A stretch of 64,000 bases of DNA from Pochonia chlamydosporia 170 (taxonomy: Eukaryota > Ascomycota > Sordariomycetes > Hypocreales > Clavicipitaceae), in assembly GCF_001653235.2 (NCBI RefSeq), contig NC_035790.1:5332001-5396000 (forward strand). Reading direction: 5' to 3'. Within the stretch, counting starts at the first letter, position 1; every line of letters begins with the position of its first letter. The position numbers and the translations under genes were made by a program. This document shows positions 37,579 through 49,300 of the stretch, piece by piece. The notes under the pieces are model-generated. The model was not told the origin of the DNA, did not search any database, and was given only the letters and a program-made list of their open reading frames with translations.

Positions 37579-37602
37579 AAAAAAAAAAAAAAAAAAAAAA
37601 AA
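37579..37602 (+). repeat. poly(A) tract, 24 nt
   Basis: Uninterrupted run of 24 A. With no flanking target duplication or reverse-transcriptase remnant, it is better read as a slippage tract than as a retroposon tail. Confidence 0.9.
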
Positions 37603-39282
37603 GGCACAACATGCACATACATAGTGGCAACAAATTACAAACTCGACTTGCTGGGCCGTATCGTATTTTATCCGGCACTTTCCCCTGCATTTAGGTTGAT
37701 GCATGCAAGATTTGTGGCTCACACAAGCCGTCTGGTGCTTGAATGGTTGATGGGGAAAATAGCGGTCCATCAGACACAAGACACACGAGGCCAACCAAGT
37801 TAAGTGTCAAGGTCCGAGCGACAAACACATTCAGGGGCCCTAGTGAAGAGGGCAGTATTTTTTCTTTTCTTTTGATGTTTGTGACAGGTTTTTTTGCGGT
37901 TGAGCTTTCATTACGGCCACTGGTTATGCGTTGGACTTACGGTGAACCTGAGCGATTGTCAAAACGTGCATGAGGAATATTGATCCTGGTTATTCTGGTT
38001 GGGACAGCGATTGAACGGTAGTTGTGCTTGCAGGGTACAGGACGCCAAATTGCAGCGATTGATGCCATGTTCATCAACAAACAAACAATGCATTGTGAAT
38101 TTGCAATATTGTTTTTTGTTGTCTCCGTTCCTTCCACGTCAATGGCTGCCTTGGTCCCAAGACGACATGGACACAGCCTCGCCAGAGGAGCCTCAAACAA
38201 GGAGTTGGAGCAAACTGCCAGTTGTCAGACGCCTCCTGAGTTGACGCCCGAACAGCATGGCTCCATTTCCAAAGTTCTTTGATGGTCTGACAGATAGGCC
38301 ATGCACAGAGTATCGATTGGACGGGAGTGCAGACGAGAAACCTGATGGGAGAGGCTTGGGATGGGGGTTGGGGGGTTGGGCTCTTATTTTTGGCTGGATC
38401 TTCATACCAACCGGAGGCACTGGACTGGACGGGCAACGTGAAAGTTTCAAAGGGCCAGGCGCAGAAGCCGCCTTTGTTTCATGATGTGTGGTCGATGAAC
38501 CAATGGTTTGGCGGCCAACCGTGTTTCGTCGTGAGGAGTGAGGAGCCAAGGAACACTGAGGAGCGACGACAGCCAGTCAGCGTACAGGAATAAGCCGCCT
38601 TGGTCTTGTCTGGTTGACTCCACCACGAACCGAACTCGTCCCTCTTCACCAGTTTGCCAGTGAACAGGAACCAGAACCAGACAGGAACAGGATTCAAGAA
38701 ACATGGGCCTGGCAGCGTTTGGAAACACGGGAGGATCGAATCGTTTGGTCTTGAAGCCCTGGTTTTGACCTCCCACCCCGGTCGTCTCAGCAATTGCTTG
38801 TGCCAGTGGTGTTCGCCACGAAGCAAGGCATTTCTTCCGCTTTTGGATGCGGATGCGGCATGCCCATCCATGCTCCTTTGATGAGGAAGATATAGGTACA
38901 TATGGAGCACGTACGTGTTTGTTCTCGTCAGGCTGCGGCGGTGGGACGGCGATGGTTGGCGGAGGGTTCGTCAACAGGATGATGCACCCGGGCTGGAGAT
39001 GGAGATGGGCCAGCTGCCAAGCGGTGATGGACACGCATCGCCTCATTTTGGAGACGGGAAATGGTCTGATCCATTCAATGTTCATTGTGTGCTCAAGTGG
39101 TTTGGTGAGTAAAGAGTCAAGTATCAGAGTGCAGCTGCGACTGCGACTACAGCGGCAGCAGTAGCCTGATGCTGATACAGGCGCGCGGGCTGAATCGATT
39201 CGCAGCCGACGTCTTTCTTCCCTTGCGCCAGATCAGACTGGGCCAGACTCACCTCTGGCCAGGGGTCTGTGGCTGTATTACA

Positions 39283-39312
39283 TACCTAGGTACCTACCTA
39301 GGTACTCCGTAC
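39283..39312 (+). repeat. CCTAGGTAC palindromic direct repeat with TACTCCGTAC
   Basis: Two ACCTAGGT palindromes (39284-39291 and 39297-39304) lie 13 bp apart and run directly into GTACTCCGTAC (39302-39312). The arrangement is nearly self-complementary. Confidence 0.8.
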
Positions 39313-39600
39313 ACGGCCACCAAAACCATTTTGGCTTGCCTCCTCGTCCAATGTCCCATTACTCGGTACTTGGGCAGCGCAAGTAGCCAAGCAAACCGTT
39401 AAAGTAGCATGCAGGTGTATTTATTGGCGCTGGACTGTCTATTCTTGTCCGTCCTGTGCATCGTGCAACCAGACAGCTCACTCGTGCCGCCGCCGGCGAG
39501 TAGGAGTCGAGCCGCCATTCATTCATCAACCGCCGAATCTTGACCCATGCAAGGTCTCAAGGTCTGGCCTCCCCTCCAATCTTTCATCCTTGATTTGCCT

Positions 39601-42600
39601 GCTATGCACAAGGAAGATTAAAGTATTGAAGAATTCGAGAACATTGAAAACAAAGTTCCGCATTACTTATTCACCGACCCTCCCGTTTCAATTCATCTTG
39701 CCCTCGTCTTCTTTTTTCCTTCCTCCATTGCATATACCTTGTTCAGTCTGAACAATTCACAATAGCCCCCCTTTGACTGAGGAATTCTGTCGGGGGTAGT
39801 ATTGAAGGGAGGCTTGCCCCGTTTCTTATTTCCTTTTCGCTACTTCTGCCTATACTCTTTTGTTCAAAGTGGTTCTGCTGCAGGCTCAGTTTGCTAGCTT
39901 TTTATTTGCTTTTTTTTCTCTTTCTTTCGGCACCTTGACCCTTTTGGCTCTGTGTTCCTGACTGGTTCTGATACTGAACACTTTGCCCACTCGTCAAACA
40001 CATCAATTGGTTCGCACTCGAACTTGACCCATCACACGCAGAACAGCACTTCCAGAGACTGTGATCGCCAGAAAAGTGCATACCACTTAAGCATCCCCCA
40101 GCCGGCATCTGGAAATTATTACGTGACAGGACGCTTGTTACTTTTTCGATATTCAGATTTCCCGAAGCGAACGATTTTTTCCAACGCAACTTTACGCGCG
40201 ACGCTACGACGAACTCCCTGGTATCGGAATCTCACAGCAAAAGCGAACTAGGGCAAAACCAGACGTAATTAATACGGGACAGTTAATTAATTGTTACTTG
40301 ATAATTTAATTTTCGCCCTTTTCACCTTTTGGACTAGACTACGGCATATCGCAGCTTCCCTCTAGTGGTTGTCCATAGCAGCAGGTGGTGCACGCAATTT
40401 GCCCGGCCTCCCTTTCTATACGTTTTTACCAGGTGTTGGATTCCAGCGGTTCGACAAACCCACAATTTCGCTGCCTGCCAGACAGGGAAGTGACGAGGCA
40501 GGCGCTGCAGCTCTCACACTTGCACTTGCCCCCAGTTGACACTCTGGACACTCAACTGAGTCCCAACCCCAGTCACGCATTCGTCGTCTCCAGTTCTGCA
40601 CTCCAGCACACGGCTCAACCTCCAGGAACCCAGCATCCAGCCTCTCCCTTGCGTTTGTCTATCTCAACTATTGAGACTCGGCGCAGAATTCGAAATTTCA
40701 CTCTAGCTTTGACAGCCTCTATAAAACTCTGCTGCTCCTACCGTCCTCTCTGAATTCGCTGGTTCGGATTTACATTGGGACACTTGACCTCACAACCAAG
40801 ATACCAGACGAGACAGTTCATCTCGTGCTTGGCATCTACACCACCGCTGCCTATATCCGATATAGCCTGGTTGATCACTCTTTTGACCGCATCGGTTCCG
40901 TGTGCCACAGCCAAATTACTATTGACCGACTAGACAGTCAAAACTCTCTTTTTGTCAATCTTTCGACTCTCTTTTTTCCCACCCGTGTCCGTTGCATCGT
41001 TTGCCCTGCACACGCCACGCCGACCTGCGTCCTGCACTCACCGCTTCACAACTCACCACATCCGTGTCAAAGGCATTCAAAACGATTTGACCACTCTGCT
41101 CTCTGCGCAATATTCTTTCTCTAGTCTTTTTCTTTTAAAGGAAAAAAAAAAAAAAACTTTTTGCCGCATTTGGGTTGAACTTGCGTTGCCTGTGCGCTCA
41201 AGTGTCTGCGAAAAAACCAGACAACAAAAAAGACGCCTACGGGAATAACAATACGTTGTCCTCGTTTGCAATAATAGCAACAACGACAGACGGACAGACG
41301 AACAGTTCCAAAAAAGAAACAGCGCACTGTTTTTTCTTAAACCGGCTTCATCGCCGACGAACAAAGAACAACCGCTTGCAACTTGCACAAAACTTGCCAT
41401 TTACTTCTGCTGGATCGGAAGTTGGACTTTTTTCGTTTGGTCTTTATTTTACACTCGTCACCTCATATTCAAGCCACCACCAGGCTGTTAGTTACCGGCT
41501 CAACCTTCCGGTGTGCGCATTACGACAATCGACGCCATCTCCGGACTTGTCGGCGACCAAAAAGCCCCCATTTCGCGGAACTCAAAATATTAGTCGGCCG
41601 AGGTCAAACGGTAAACGGCGTCACCCTTTTATTAGATCCAGCCTCGTCAGACGATTTTTTGGTCTTCACAGCCTCGCATCGGAGAATACCTTGACTGCGT
41701 CCCGACGACGTTTACGCAACACGCGGGAAACATCGAGCCATATCAACCGCCACCCGACTTATTTGAACTATTCGGGCGTTCGGCCAATTCACCAAGTGCT
41801 TGCTTGTCAGCCAACACAGACCGACAGCTTTTGGCAGTAAACTCCGTCGTCAGTGCAATCACCTGACTCAACGCAACAAAGAGTCAACGCGGCAATACGA
41901 CGCTGAGCAACAAAGCCACGTGTGGACCTTGACCTGTCTTGCCTTGGCACGCTCCAGCCACAGTTGCAAATCTTGGCCCGCTTTTTTGGCAAAGATAGAA
42001 GCAGCACAGTCACATCGACGCTCAATTTGATCCACACTGCACTGACTGCTGCACCGCACCAGCAAAGCAAAAGCAACGCAGAGCAAAGCAACCAGACAAG
42101 CCAGACCAGACACATTCGCGGCCTATTTGCCACAAGCGGTCAACTTGTTTTGTTCGTGCTCGTTCCTTACCTACCTACGCCGTGAATCCTTTTCGTCGTC
42201 TGGTGCCCAGTTGATATCCGGTTTGGTCGTATATTCGCTCAGCCCGTTGCATCCGCAAACACGCAAAGAGCAAGCGTCGGCACTCTGACCTGCATCATTT
42301 TGCATCATTTTGTCTTGGGGCTTATTGTTCCCTGCCAAAAAAAAAAAAAAAAGGTACAGTACTGTCTCGTCTCGCTTGTTCGCCATCTCGCTCTCATCAC
42401 CGGTCAAGCGACCGGCCAAGCAAAGAAAATCCCCCTGGTGAGAGATCTCCCTTCCCCTAGCAACTCTAAATTCGACCCGCCTCCCGGTCGCTCGTTGTCG
42501 CTCGTCCGTCCTGGGACGCAGGCAAGCAGCGCACGCACAACGGCAACGCCTCGTGTGCCCTGCTGGATCAGATCCTTGTCGACCTGGCCACTAGCGATAC

Positions 42601-43642
42601 TAGCGATCCATATTGATCTCAGGCGCACCGTCCGTCTCCCGCCAGCTTGGTACCTGCGCCCCTCGAGCGCCCCTCAAAGCATTGGCCACCGTTGAGTGCT
42701 GCTCTCGTACTCGCTACGGACGCCTTGGCTGGCTGGCTGGCGGGCTTCGGCGTGGGGAGTGTACAATAGTGCGTGCGCACTGGGGGGCCAGGTTGACTGG
42801 AGTTGTTGTTGTTGTGTTGTTGCTGCTCGTTGATTACACGCTCAAACTGTTCTTGCGTCCTCTTGCTGACTTGTGCTCTCTCGCCTGCTAGAATTCGGGA
42901 TTCGCATCTCTTACTCCGGAGACGTCGCCCCCTGCAGGAAGCCACAGCACCCGCTCGTGCGGCTTTGACTCAACCTCCCACCACCATAACCATACGATCC
43001 TCCGACTGGCACACCACACCAGACAGTTGTTGACGGTCAAACCCGCCGGCTGGATTGTCCCTTCCCATCCCATCCAATCCACAAGACACCAATCTTATCC
43101 ACACCTCCCTCTCTCCACAATCCGGGCCTCACGCCTCCTCGCCCCACCCTCCCCTCTTCTGTGGCACCCCCTGTGGCACCCCCTGTGGAGTCCCAGCTGC
43201 CCCCTGTACGCTCAGCCCCGTGCTCCTAACGTCACCTACTGACGAACGACCACGGGCCTAAGCCAGCTGGTCATTCGCCTCCAAGTTCAGGTCAAGGTCT
43301 GGTCTAGAGGCCACATGCGCATGAGCCTCTGCCCTCCATTGTCTGACTGACGTCGAGAACCAAAGCTTTTTACTTGTCGGAAGTCTCCCTTATTTTACTT
43401 TTTCTCCTTCCCATTCCTCAACTCTAATACAGTATCGGCCGCCTTCCGATATTCATATTATAATAAATCGCCCGGCCCCTTCCCACTTTCCTGCCAGGCT
43501 GCGATCGATCTTCCCCTTCATCCCATCTTTCCCCCCCCCCACCACCACCCACTTACACCAAACGGTGGTCGACCCTCTCTCACCTACTCACAACGTCGCC
43601 TCTGCCATTACGACTCAACATCACATATACTACTAATCCATC
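39601..43642 (+). promoter_or_regulatory. pyrimidine-rich upstream region / probable long leader of the cyclin gene
   Basis: For about 4 kb before the cyclin ATG the plus strand is conspicuously C/T-rich, with A tracts (15 A at 41142-41156, 16 A at 42337-42352), and resembles other fungal 5' leaders. It contains several ATGs that could open short upstream frames. Whether it is promoter, leader or both cannot be decided without transcript data. Confidence 0.45.
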
Positions 43643-44800
43643 ATGGCGATACGACAACTGACCATGGACGAGCTCAACCGGGCCGCCCTTGACCAATTTG
43701 TATATCAACCTGTGAGCCGGGAAATGATCACGTTTCTCGCCGAGGCCGCTCACAATGTCATCACATGCGATTCGTCCTTGATGCCGCCAAGCTCCACGAA
43801 GCAACCTCAACAACAACTGTCACAACAACAAACTCTTCCTCCCACACCTCCGAGGAGTCCTGGATCTCAAGCTGCTGTTGCTGCTGCCGCGGAACCCGTC
43901 GACAATACATTGCCTACACTTGAGGAGTTTATCACACAGCTCGTCGTCTCATCCAATGTTCAGGTCCCGACGCTCATGTCAACACTGGTTTACTTGACTA
44001 GACTCAAGTCGAAGCTTCAACCCATGGCCCGTGGCCTGCGATGCACCACTCACCGCATCTTCCTCGCCTCACTTATCTTGGCTGCCAAGTACCTCAACGA
44101 CAGCTCACCAAAGAATAAGCACTGGGCAAACTACACTCACATCAACACTGATTTGTACAGCTTCGGATTCAACCGCACCGAGGTCAACTTGATGGAGAAG
44201 CAGCTACTTTTCCTTCTCGAGTGGGAACTGAGGATTTCTGAGCAAGATTTGTACCGCGAACTGGATTCCTTCCTTGAGCCACTCCGCACTCGAATTGCGG
44301 AGAGACACACCAGAAAGATGCGCCATCGCGAGGAGAAGAGACGCCAGCAAGAGGTGAATGCACGCTACCCCAGCCCTCCTGCCTCTCGAGGCCAGTCTCG
44401 ATCTCGAAATACCAGTCCGGAATCTGCCCGCTCTACCAGCGGTGGTTCCATCACGCCCCCTGGTCTCACTTATAGCAGCTCAGCCAGCTCGTACGCTTCA
44501 TCCATTTCTTCGAGCCGACAGCAATCTCGGTCCACAACCCCATTGGAGTCGAATCCCTCCCCGTACATGTACGAAATTTCTCAGCCACAGGACAGCCTTT
44601 ACGATTCCCCCATTGAGATCGTCTTGGAAGCGGACCTTGCCAAATCAGCACCCGAGCCTCTATCCTCGGGCAGCCGCCTGCTTCCGTACGAAATTTCCAC
44701 AGAACAGTATCACCAACTCCAAGACGGTTCTGCCAAGAAGCGACAGAAGCGAGGCATGTGGGGACGACTGCTTGGTGGTAGCACTGTTACAGCACGATAG
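43643..44800 (+). CDS. Pcl1/Pas1-type (PHO80-like) cyclin
   Basis: Single exon, 385 aa. After a glutamine/proline/alanine-rich stretch, the cyclin fold lies at about residues 91-215. It begins TLEEFITQLVVSSNVQVPTL, continues through LVYLTRLKSKLQPM, THRIFLASLILAAKYLNDSS and NKHWANYT, and ends with FNRTEVNLMEKQLLFLLEWEL. This is the signature of PHO85-partner (Pcl) cyclins, whose best-known members (yeast Pcl1/2, fission yeast Pas1) act at G1/S and in polarity. The C-terminal half is Ser/Pro/Arg-rich and disordered, with many SP/TP sites, ending in KKRQKRGMWGRLLGG. Its kinase partner would be a Pho85/Pef1-type CDK, not necessarily the CDK1 encoded 11 kb away. The ATG is the first in a good context after a CT-rich leader. 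Confidence 0.92.
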   Translation: MAIRQLTMDELNRAALDQFVYQPVSREMITFLAEAAHNVITCDSSLMPPSSTKQPQQQLSQQQTLPPTPPRSPGSQAAVAAAAEPVDNTLPTLEEFITQLVVSSNVQVPTLMSTLVYLTRLKSKLQPMARGLRCTTHRIFLASLILAAKYLNDSSPKNKHWANYTHINTDLYSFGFNRTEVNLMEKQLLFLLEWELRISEQDLYRELDSFLEPLRTRIAERHTRKMRHREEKRRQQEVNARYPSPPASRGQSRSRNTSPESARSTSGGSITPPGLTYSSSASSYASSISSSRQQSRSTTPLESNPSPYMYEISQPQDSLYDSPIEIVLEADLAKSAPEPLSSGSRLLPYEISTEQYHQLQDGSAKKRQKRGMWGRLLGGSTVTAR

Positions 44801-46342
44801 ACGGATGTCCCGACATTTCGCATGACTTCGATTATCATCCTATTCAATTCTATTTTGTCATCGACGGCGTTGTGTTATACACTTTTAGGGTTGCATTTTG
44901 TTTTCATTCATGTGAATCACATTTTTTTCACAAGAAAAGCATGGCGTTGCGGGTACTTTCTTCTTCTTTTAGAGCATCATCGCTCTACTCAAACAGGGCG
45001 AATAGTATTCATCGCATTTCATTTTCTCTACAAATTTCCGACAACATGACACATCAAACAACAACAACAACAACAACAGTTTCCTCTTTTTAATGCTCGC
45101 TTAGGCCTTTTTGCCACCCTTAATGCGTCCCACACAGACGCTGCAGCGTTATCATGTGCACACAAGACCAATATTCCCCCTTTTTGTTGTAAGGTTACTG
45201 GAGTTTACGGGATCTCTATTTTACGTCTTGTTCTGTTTTCAATTCTCATCGTCTCTCGGTCAAGAGTCAAGGCCAGAGTCGCAAATGTTGGCATACCTGC
45301 CTCACTGAGGAGAGGAGTCCAGGAGTTGAGGTGGTTTCAGGAATAGGAATGCGGCTGGTCTGGCACTGCCACGCCTTGGGCCTGGGATCTCATTGGTGTT
45401 TGAGGGTCCTTTTTCTTCTTTTTAATTCTTGTTGTTTTATACATATGGCGGTGGGCTAGATTGCCTTCTCTTTGAGAAGTGAATACAATGACTATACCCG
45501 TGCAAACTTTTGACCCTTGTCAGTGACAGTGATGACCTGCATCCATCAATCGTGTCATGTCCCATTGTGAATTTCCAACTCAGCCCCAGATGTATTTGTT
45601 TACAAAGTGAAGCGCACACTGCCCTGTCCAGTCCAGTCCTGTCCTGCACTACACGTCAATAACACGACATCCGCGTCCATCATCACGACCCATGCCCGCA
45701 TGCGGTCAGGACATGGCCGTGGACGCGGACGTGGACGTGAATCCGGTCAGGGCGTGTCCTAAATAGCGCAAGAACGTGTAAAATTGTATTCTATTCCCAG
45801 GCGAACGTGCACATGGCGTCTGTTGTGTTTTACCTGATGCAGTTTTCACGTCATTATGATTGGATCCAGTGTAAGGCGGGATGTCTGACGTGGTTGTTCG
45901 GTATGATCCCTGTCCACGGTAATTACGAGGCTGTTTGTTGACAAGTGGGGTCAGAGGCAAGTTGTGCATGGGTAACACGACTGATGGACATGGTTTTGGA
46001 TGGTGGAGGGATTTGTTGGATGCAGGGTTTAATTTTTTTCGTGAATGTGGCTATGGATGTGTACGGACAATGGAGGAAGAATATGTAGTAGGAAAATTGT
46101 TGAGTGGAATATTGCTGTGGATGTATCCTGCTTACTTTGGATGGGAATGTAATATCATGAGCTTTTGTTCTTACTAGATTATATTGAGTTACGCTGACGC
46201 AAGAGTCATCATGTAATACACCAACACCCATACTAATCCCAGGCATACTCCATACTCCATACTAAGCTTCATGTACCAACATTGAAATCTGATTCATTTA
46301 CACATGTTCTCAATCTGCCCAGCTTCACTTCACTTCACTTCC
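44801..46342. other. convergent 3' region cyclin / P-type ATPase
   Basis: A 1.5-kb tail-to-tail region holding both 3' UTRs. It includes an (ACA)n run at about 45057-45079. No additional gene is supported. Confidence 0.5.
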
Positions 46343-49300
46343 TTATTCCACCACGACAGGGCTGTGTCGAAACCCTACGCCCGGCACGCGAGCCTTCAAA
46401 CTGAGGCTGCTCAACACAACGCTGATGCTCGACAGGGCCATGGCCAGTGCCGCCCAAACAGGATCAAGCCTTACGTGAGCGCCGGAACTGGTCTTGATGG
46501 CGTACAAGCACCCTGCTGCGATGGGCACCGCCAGCAAATTGTAAACCACGGCCCAGCCAAAATTAATCTTGATGCGGCGAAAGACGGTGCGGCTGAGATC
46601 CAGGAGCGTCAGCACGGCACCCAGGCTCGACGAAGCGAGCACAAAGTCGGCGCTGGAAATGGCGACGTCGCTGCCTGAACCGATGGCGATGCCCACGTCC
46701 GCCGTTGTCAGCGCGGGGGAATCGTTGATTCCATCACCAACCATGGCCACCATGGCCCTGCGTGTGCTATACCCGTGGCGTCGACGGACTCTCCTGTCGG
46801 AGTGCAGCGTCGCTTGCAGGTAGCGTACTCTTTCGGCTTTTTCGGACGGGAGAACTTCTGCCAGGACGTTGGTGTCCTCGATGCCTACTCGTCGGGCGAC
46901 GGCTTTGGCGGTTGTGACGTTGTCGCCGGAAAGCATCCAGACCTGTGTTCCTCGCGCTCGAAGGGACTTGACAACGGCCACGGCCTCTCGCCGAACGGGG
47001 TCAGAGATGGATAGAATGGCGGCCAAGGTCCATGAGCTTTGCTCCTCCTGGGACTTGACTGCCACGACTGCCACTGACTTTGCTTCGCGTTTCCAGCTTT
47101 GTAGACGGCCGACAACAGTCTGAGTCAAAGTCACGGAAAGATCTCGCATGAGATGCTCGTTACCGACGGCGATGTCAAACGGCTTATCCTTGTAAGACGC
47201 CTTGATTCCTCGCCCGGGAAGCTCTTGGATTTTATCCAGTTCAGCAGATGCTACGTTGTTGCCGCAGAAATTGACAATGGCTTTGGCAATCGGGTGACTG
47301 CTCTGTTCCTCGACTGCTTTTAGCCCAGAGAGCAATGCCTGCTTGTCGAGACCCTTGACAGCTTGGTCTGGGAACAACTCGGAATCTGTGATCTTGGGTT
47401 CTCCGCCCTCCGTGAGGGTGCCCGTCTTGTCAAATACAACGCAGTCGATTTTGCTAGCCTTTTCAAACGCTTCGCCGCCACCCTTTGCCAAAATACCATG
47501 CTTCGCCGCAATACCTCCGCCAACAAAGATGGCTGTGGGAGCAGCTAGCGCCAGGCCGCAAGGGCATGCAACGACAAACACTGCAATGGAGAACTGAAAT
47601 GCAAAGGCAGCAGGACCACCCGCAGAGTCGAGTTCCTCATCTGAGATGTGATCAGTGAGAGCTAAGGAGAGCCACACAACCCACGTAATGACCGCAATAA
47701 GGGTAATAACTGGAACAAAGTATGAAGTCATAATATCTGCAATCTGCTCCATGGGAGCTCGCTTGGTCTGACCCTCGCGAACAACCTCGACAATTTGGTC
47801 GAGCATGGACTTTCCAGACGTACCAGTCACCCTAATCGTGATGGAATCTCCCTTGTTCACCGTGCCTGCAAACACTTCATCACCTGCTGACTTCTTGATT
47901 AGGCGCGACTCTCCTGTGAGACTGGACTCGTCAAAGTTGGTGTCACCAGTGATGATGATGCCATCCGTTGCTGGTGAGGCACCGTGAGGAACTCGGATTA
48001 CATCTCCGTATTCGAGCTGGTCGATCGGCGTTGTCGTTGTGATCGGGCCTCTGACTTGGTCCTTCTCAATCAACGAGGCAGTGGTAGGGCGAAGCTTGGC
48101 CAGCGCACCAACAGCATCGCCGGTCTTGGACTTGCTGTACGCTTCTATAAGCCGTCCTGCTAAAAGGAACAGGGTCAGGAAGACGACCGAATCGAAATAG
48201 AATCGGTTGTCGGGGACGTGGTCGTCATGCTTTGCCGCCGCCGCAATCATTTCTGCCACAGACGAAACATAGGCGATGGTCGTGCCGAGACTCATGAGCA
48301 TGTTCATACTGCCAAACTTGTAGAACCTTTCGATAAGTGGCGTACGGCTGCCGGGTCGCCACATGGTGCGAATTTCTTTTATGGCTCGAACGTGGAAAAT
48401 ATCCGCCGCGAAGAAATACACTGGAGTCGAGAGTATGCAAAGAATAACCGCATTTCGACTCAAGCCGGATTTCCAGGGCTTCATGAGATAATGTCTTGTA
48501 GGATCAGATTCTGGCACCAAGCTCATGTAGACTATTCCAAGCACAAATGTCGGAACTGCCAGGACAAGGGTCAACATCATGCGCCAGAATAGCTCGCGCT
48601 GATGCTTGGCTCGGATAGCCCTGGATCGTTCTTCCAATGTCGGCGGGTGGTATATGGTGGCCTTCAACGAAGGATCTGTTGCCTCGATGGCCCGTAAGAT
48701 TTGTCGAATGGTGAATTCAGGTGCCTGGGGGGTATATCTAATTTTAAGAAAGGGCTTCTCTGGTGTCGGCGCCTGGACGAGTTCGAGCCGGGAGGAACCG
48801 AGATTGCTCAGTGTTTTACAGATGCGCTGTGGACATTTTGGGCAAAATATACCCTCGATTTGGATTTCTACTTCCCGAGCAGACGCGGAGATGCGCTTCT
48901 GCTCTCCCAGATTTACCACTTGGTCAAGGGAAGCATCGTAGCCAAGGTCCTCAATGGCATCAACAATTTCCTGAACTCGACTGTTGTCTTTGATGTCAAC
49001 AGTAGCACTGTTTGCCACGAGGTTGACTGCAATCTTGGCAACCCAAGGAAACTTCTGAATCTCTTCTGTGATGGTGTTTGAGCAGGACGCACAGGTCATG
49101 CCGCCGATAGATAATGTTGCCCGCCATACATCTGGGACAGCTTCCGAATCATCCACCACCACCTCCTCAAGGGGTATGGGAGTTGTCTTGGCGGCCATGT
49201 TGATCATTTTCTGAGCATCGTGTGGGGGTTCCATGCTGCGAGTGAGTTGTTCCTGCAAAGTACGTCCATTATCATGAGCCGTGGCTGCCGCTGTCGTTTT

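Larger units (their letters stand above)
32493..39600. other. gene desert downstream of CDK1 (part 1)
   Basis: Seven kilobases contain no frame that I can recognise as a gene. Open frames of 60-212 codons occur on both strands but lack domains, balanced composition or paired splice sites. The region includes poly(A) tracts (24 A at 37579-37602), four copies of TACTCCGTA (33006, 36486, 36782, 39303) and a CCTAGGTA palindromic repeat. Unannotated noncoding transcripts are possible but not visible from sequence. Confidence 0.5.

Noticed and set aside
38447..39085. 212-codon minus-strand frame in the gene desert
   Set aside because: Composition irregular and no recognisable motif; overlapping frames are open on the other strand as well.
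41175..41840. 221-codon plus-strand frame upstream of the cyclin
   Set aside because: It lies in a pyrimidine-rich, repeat-containing stretch, and its Ser/Thr/Arg-rich translation looks like translated leader.
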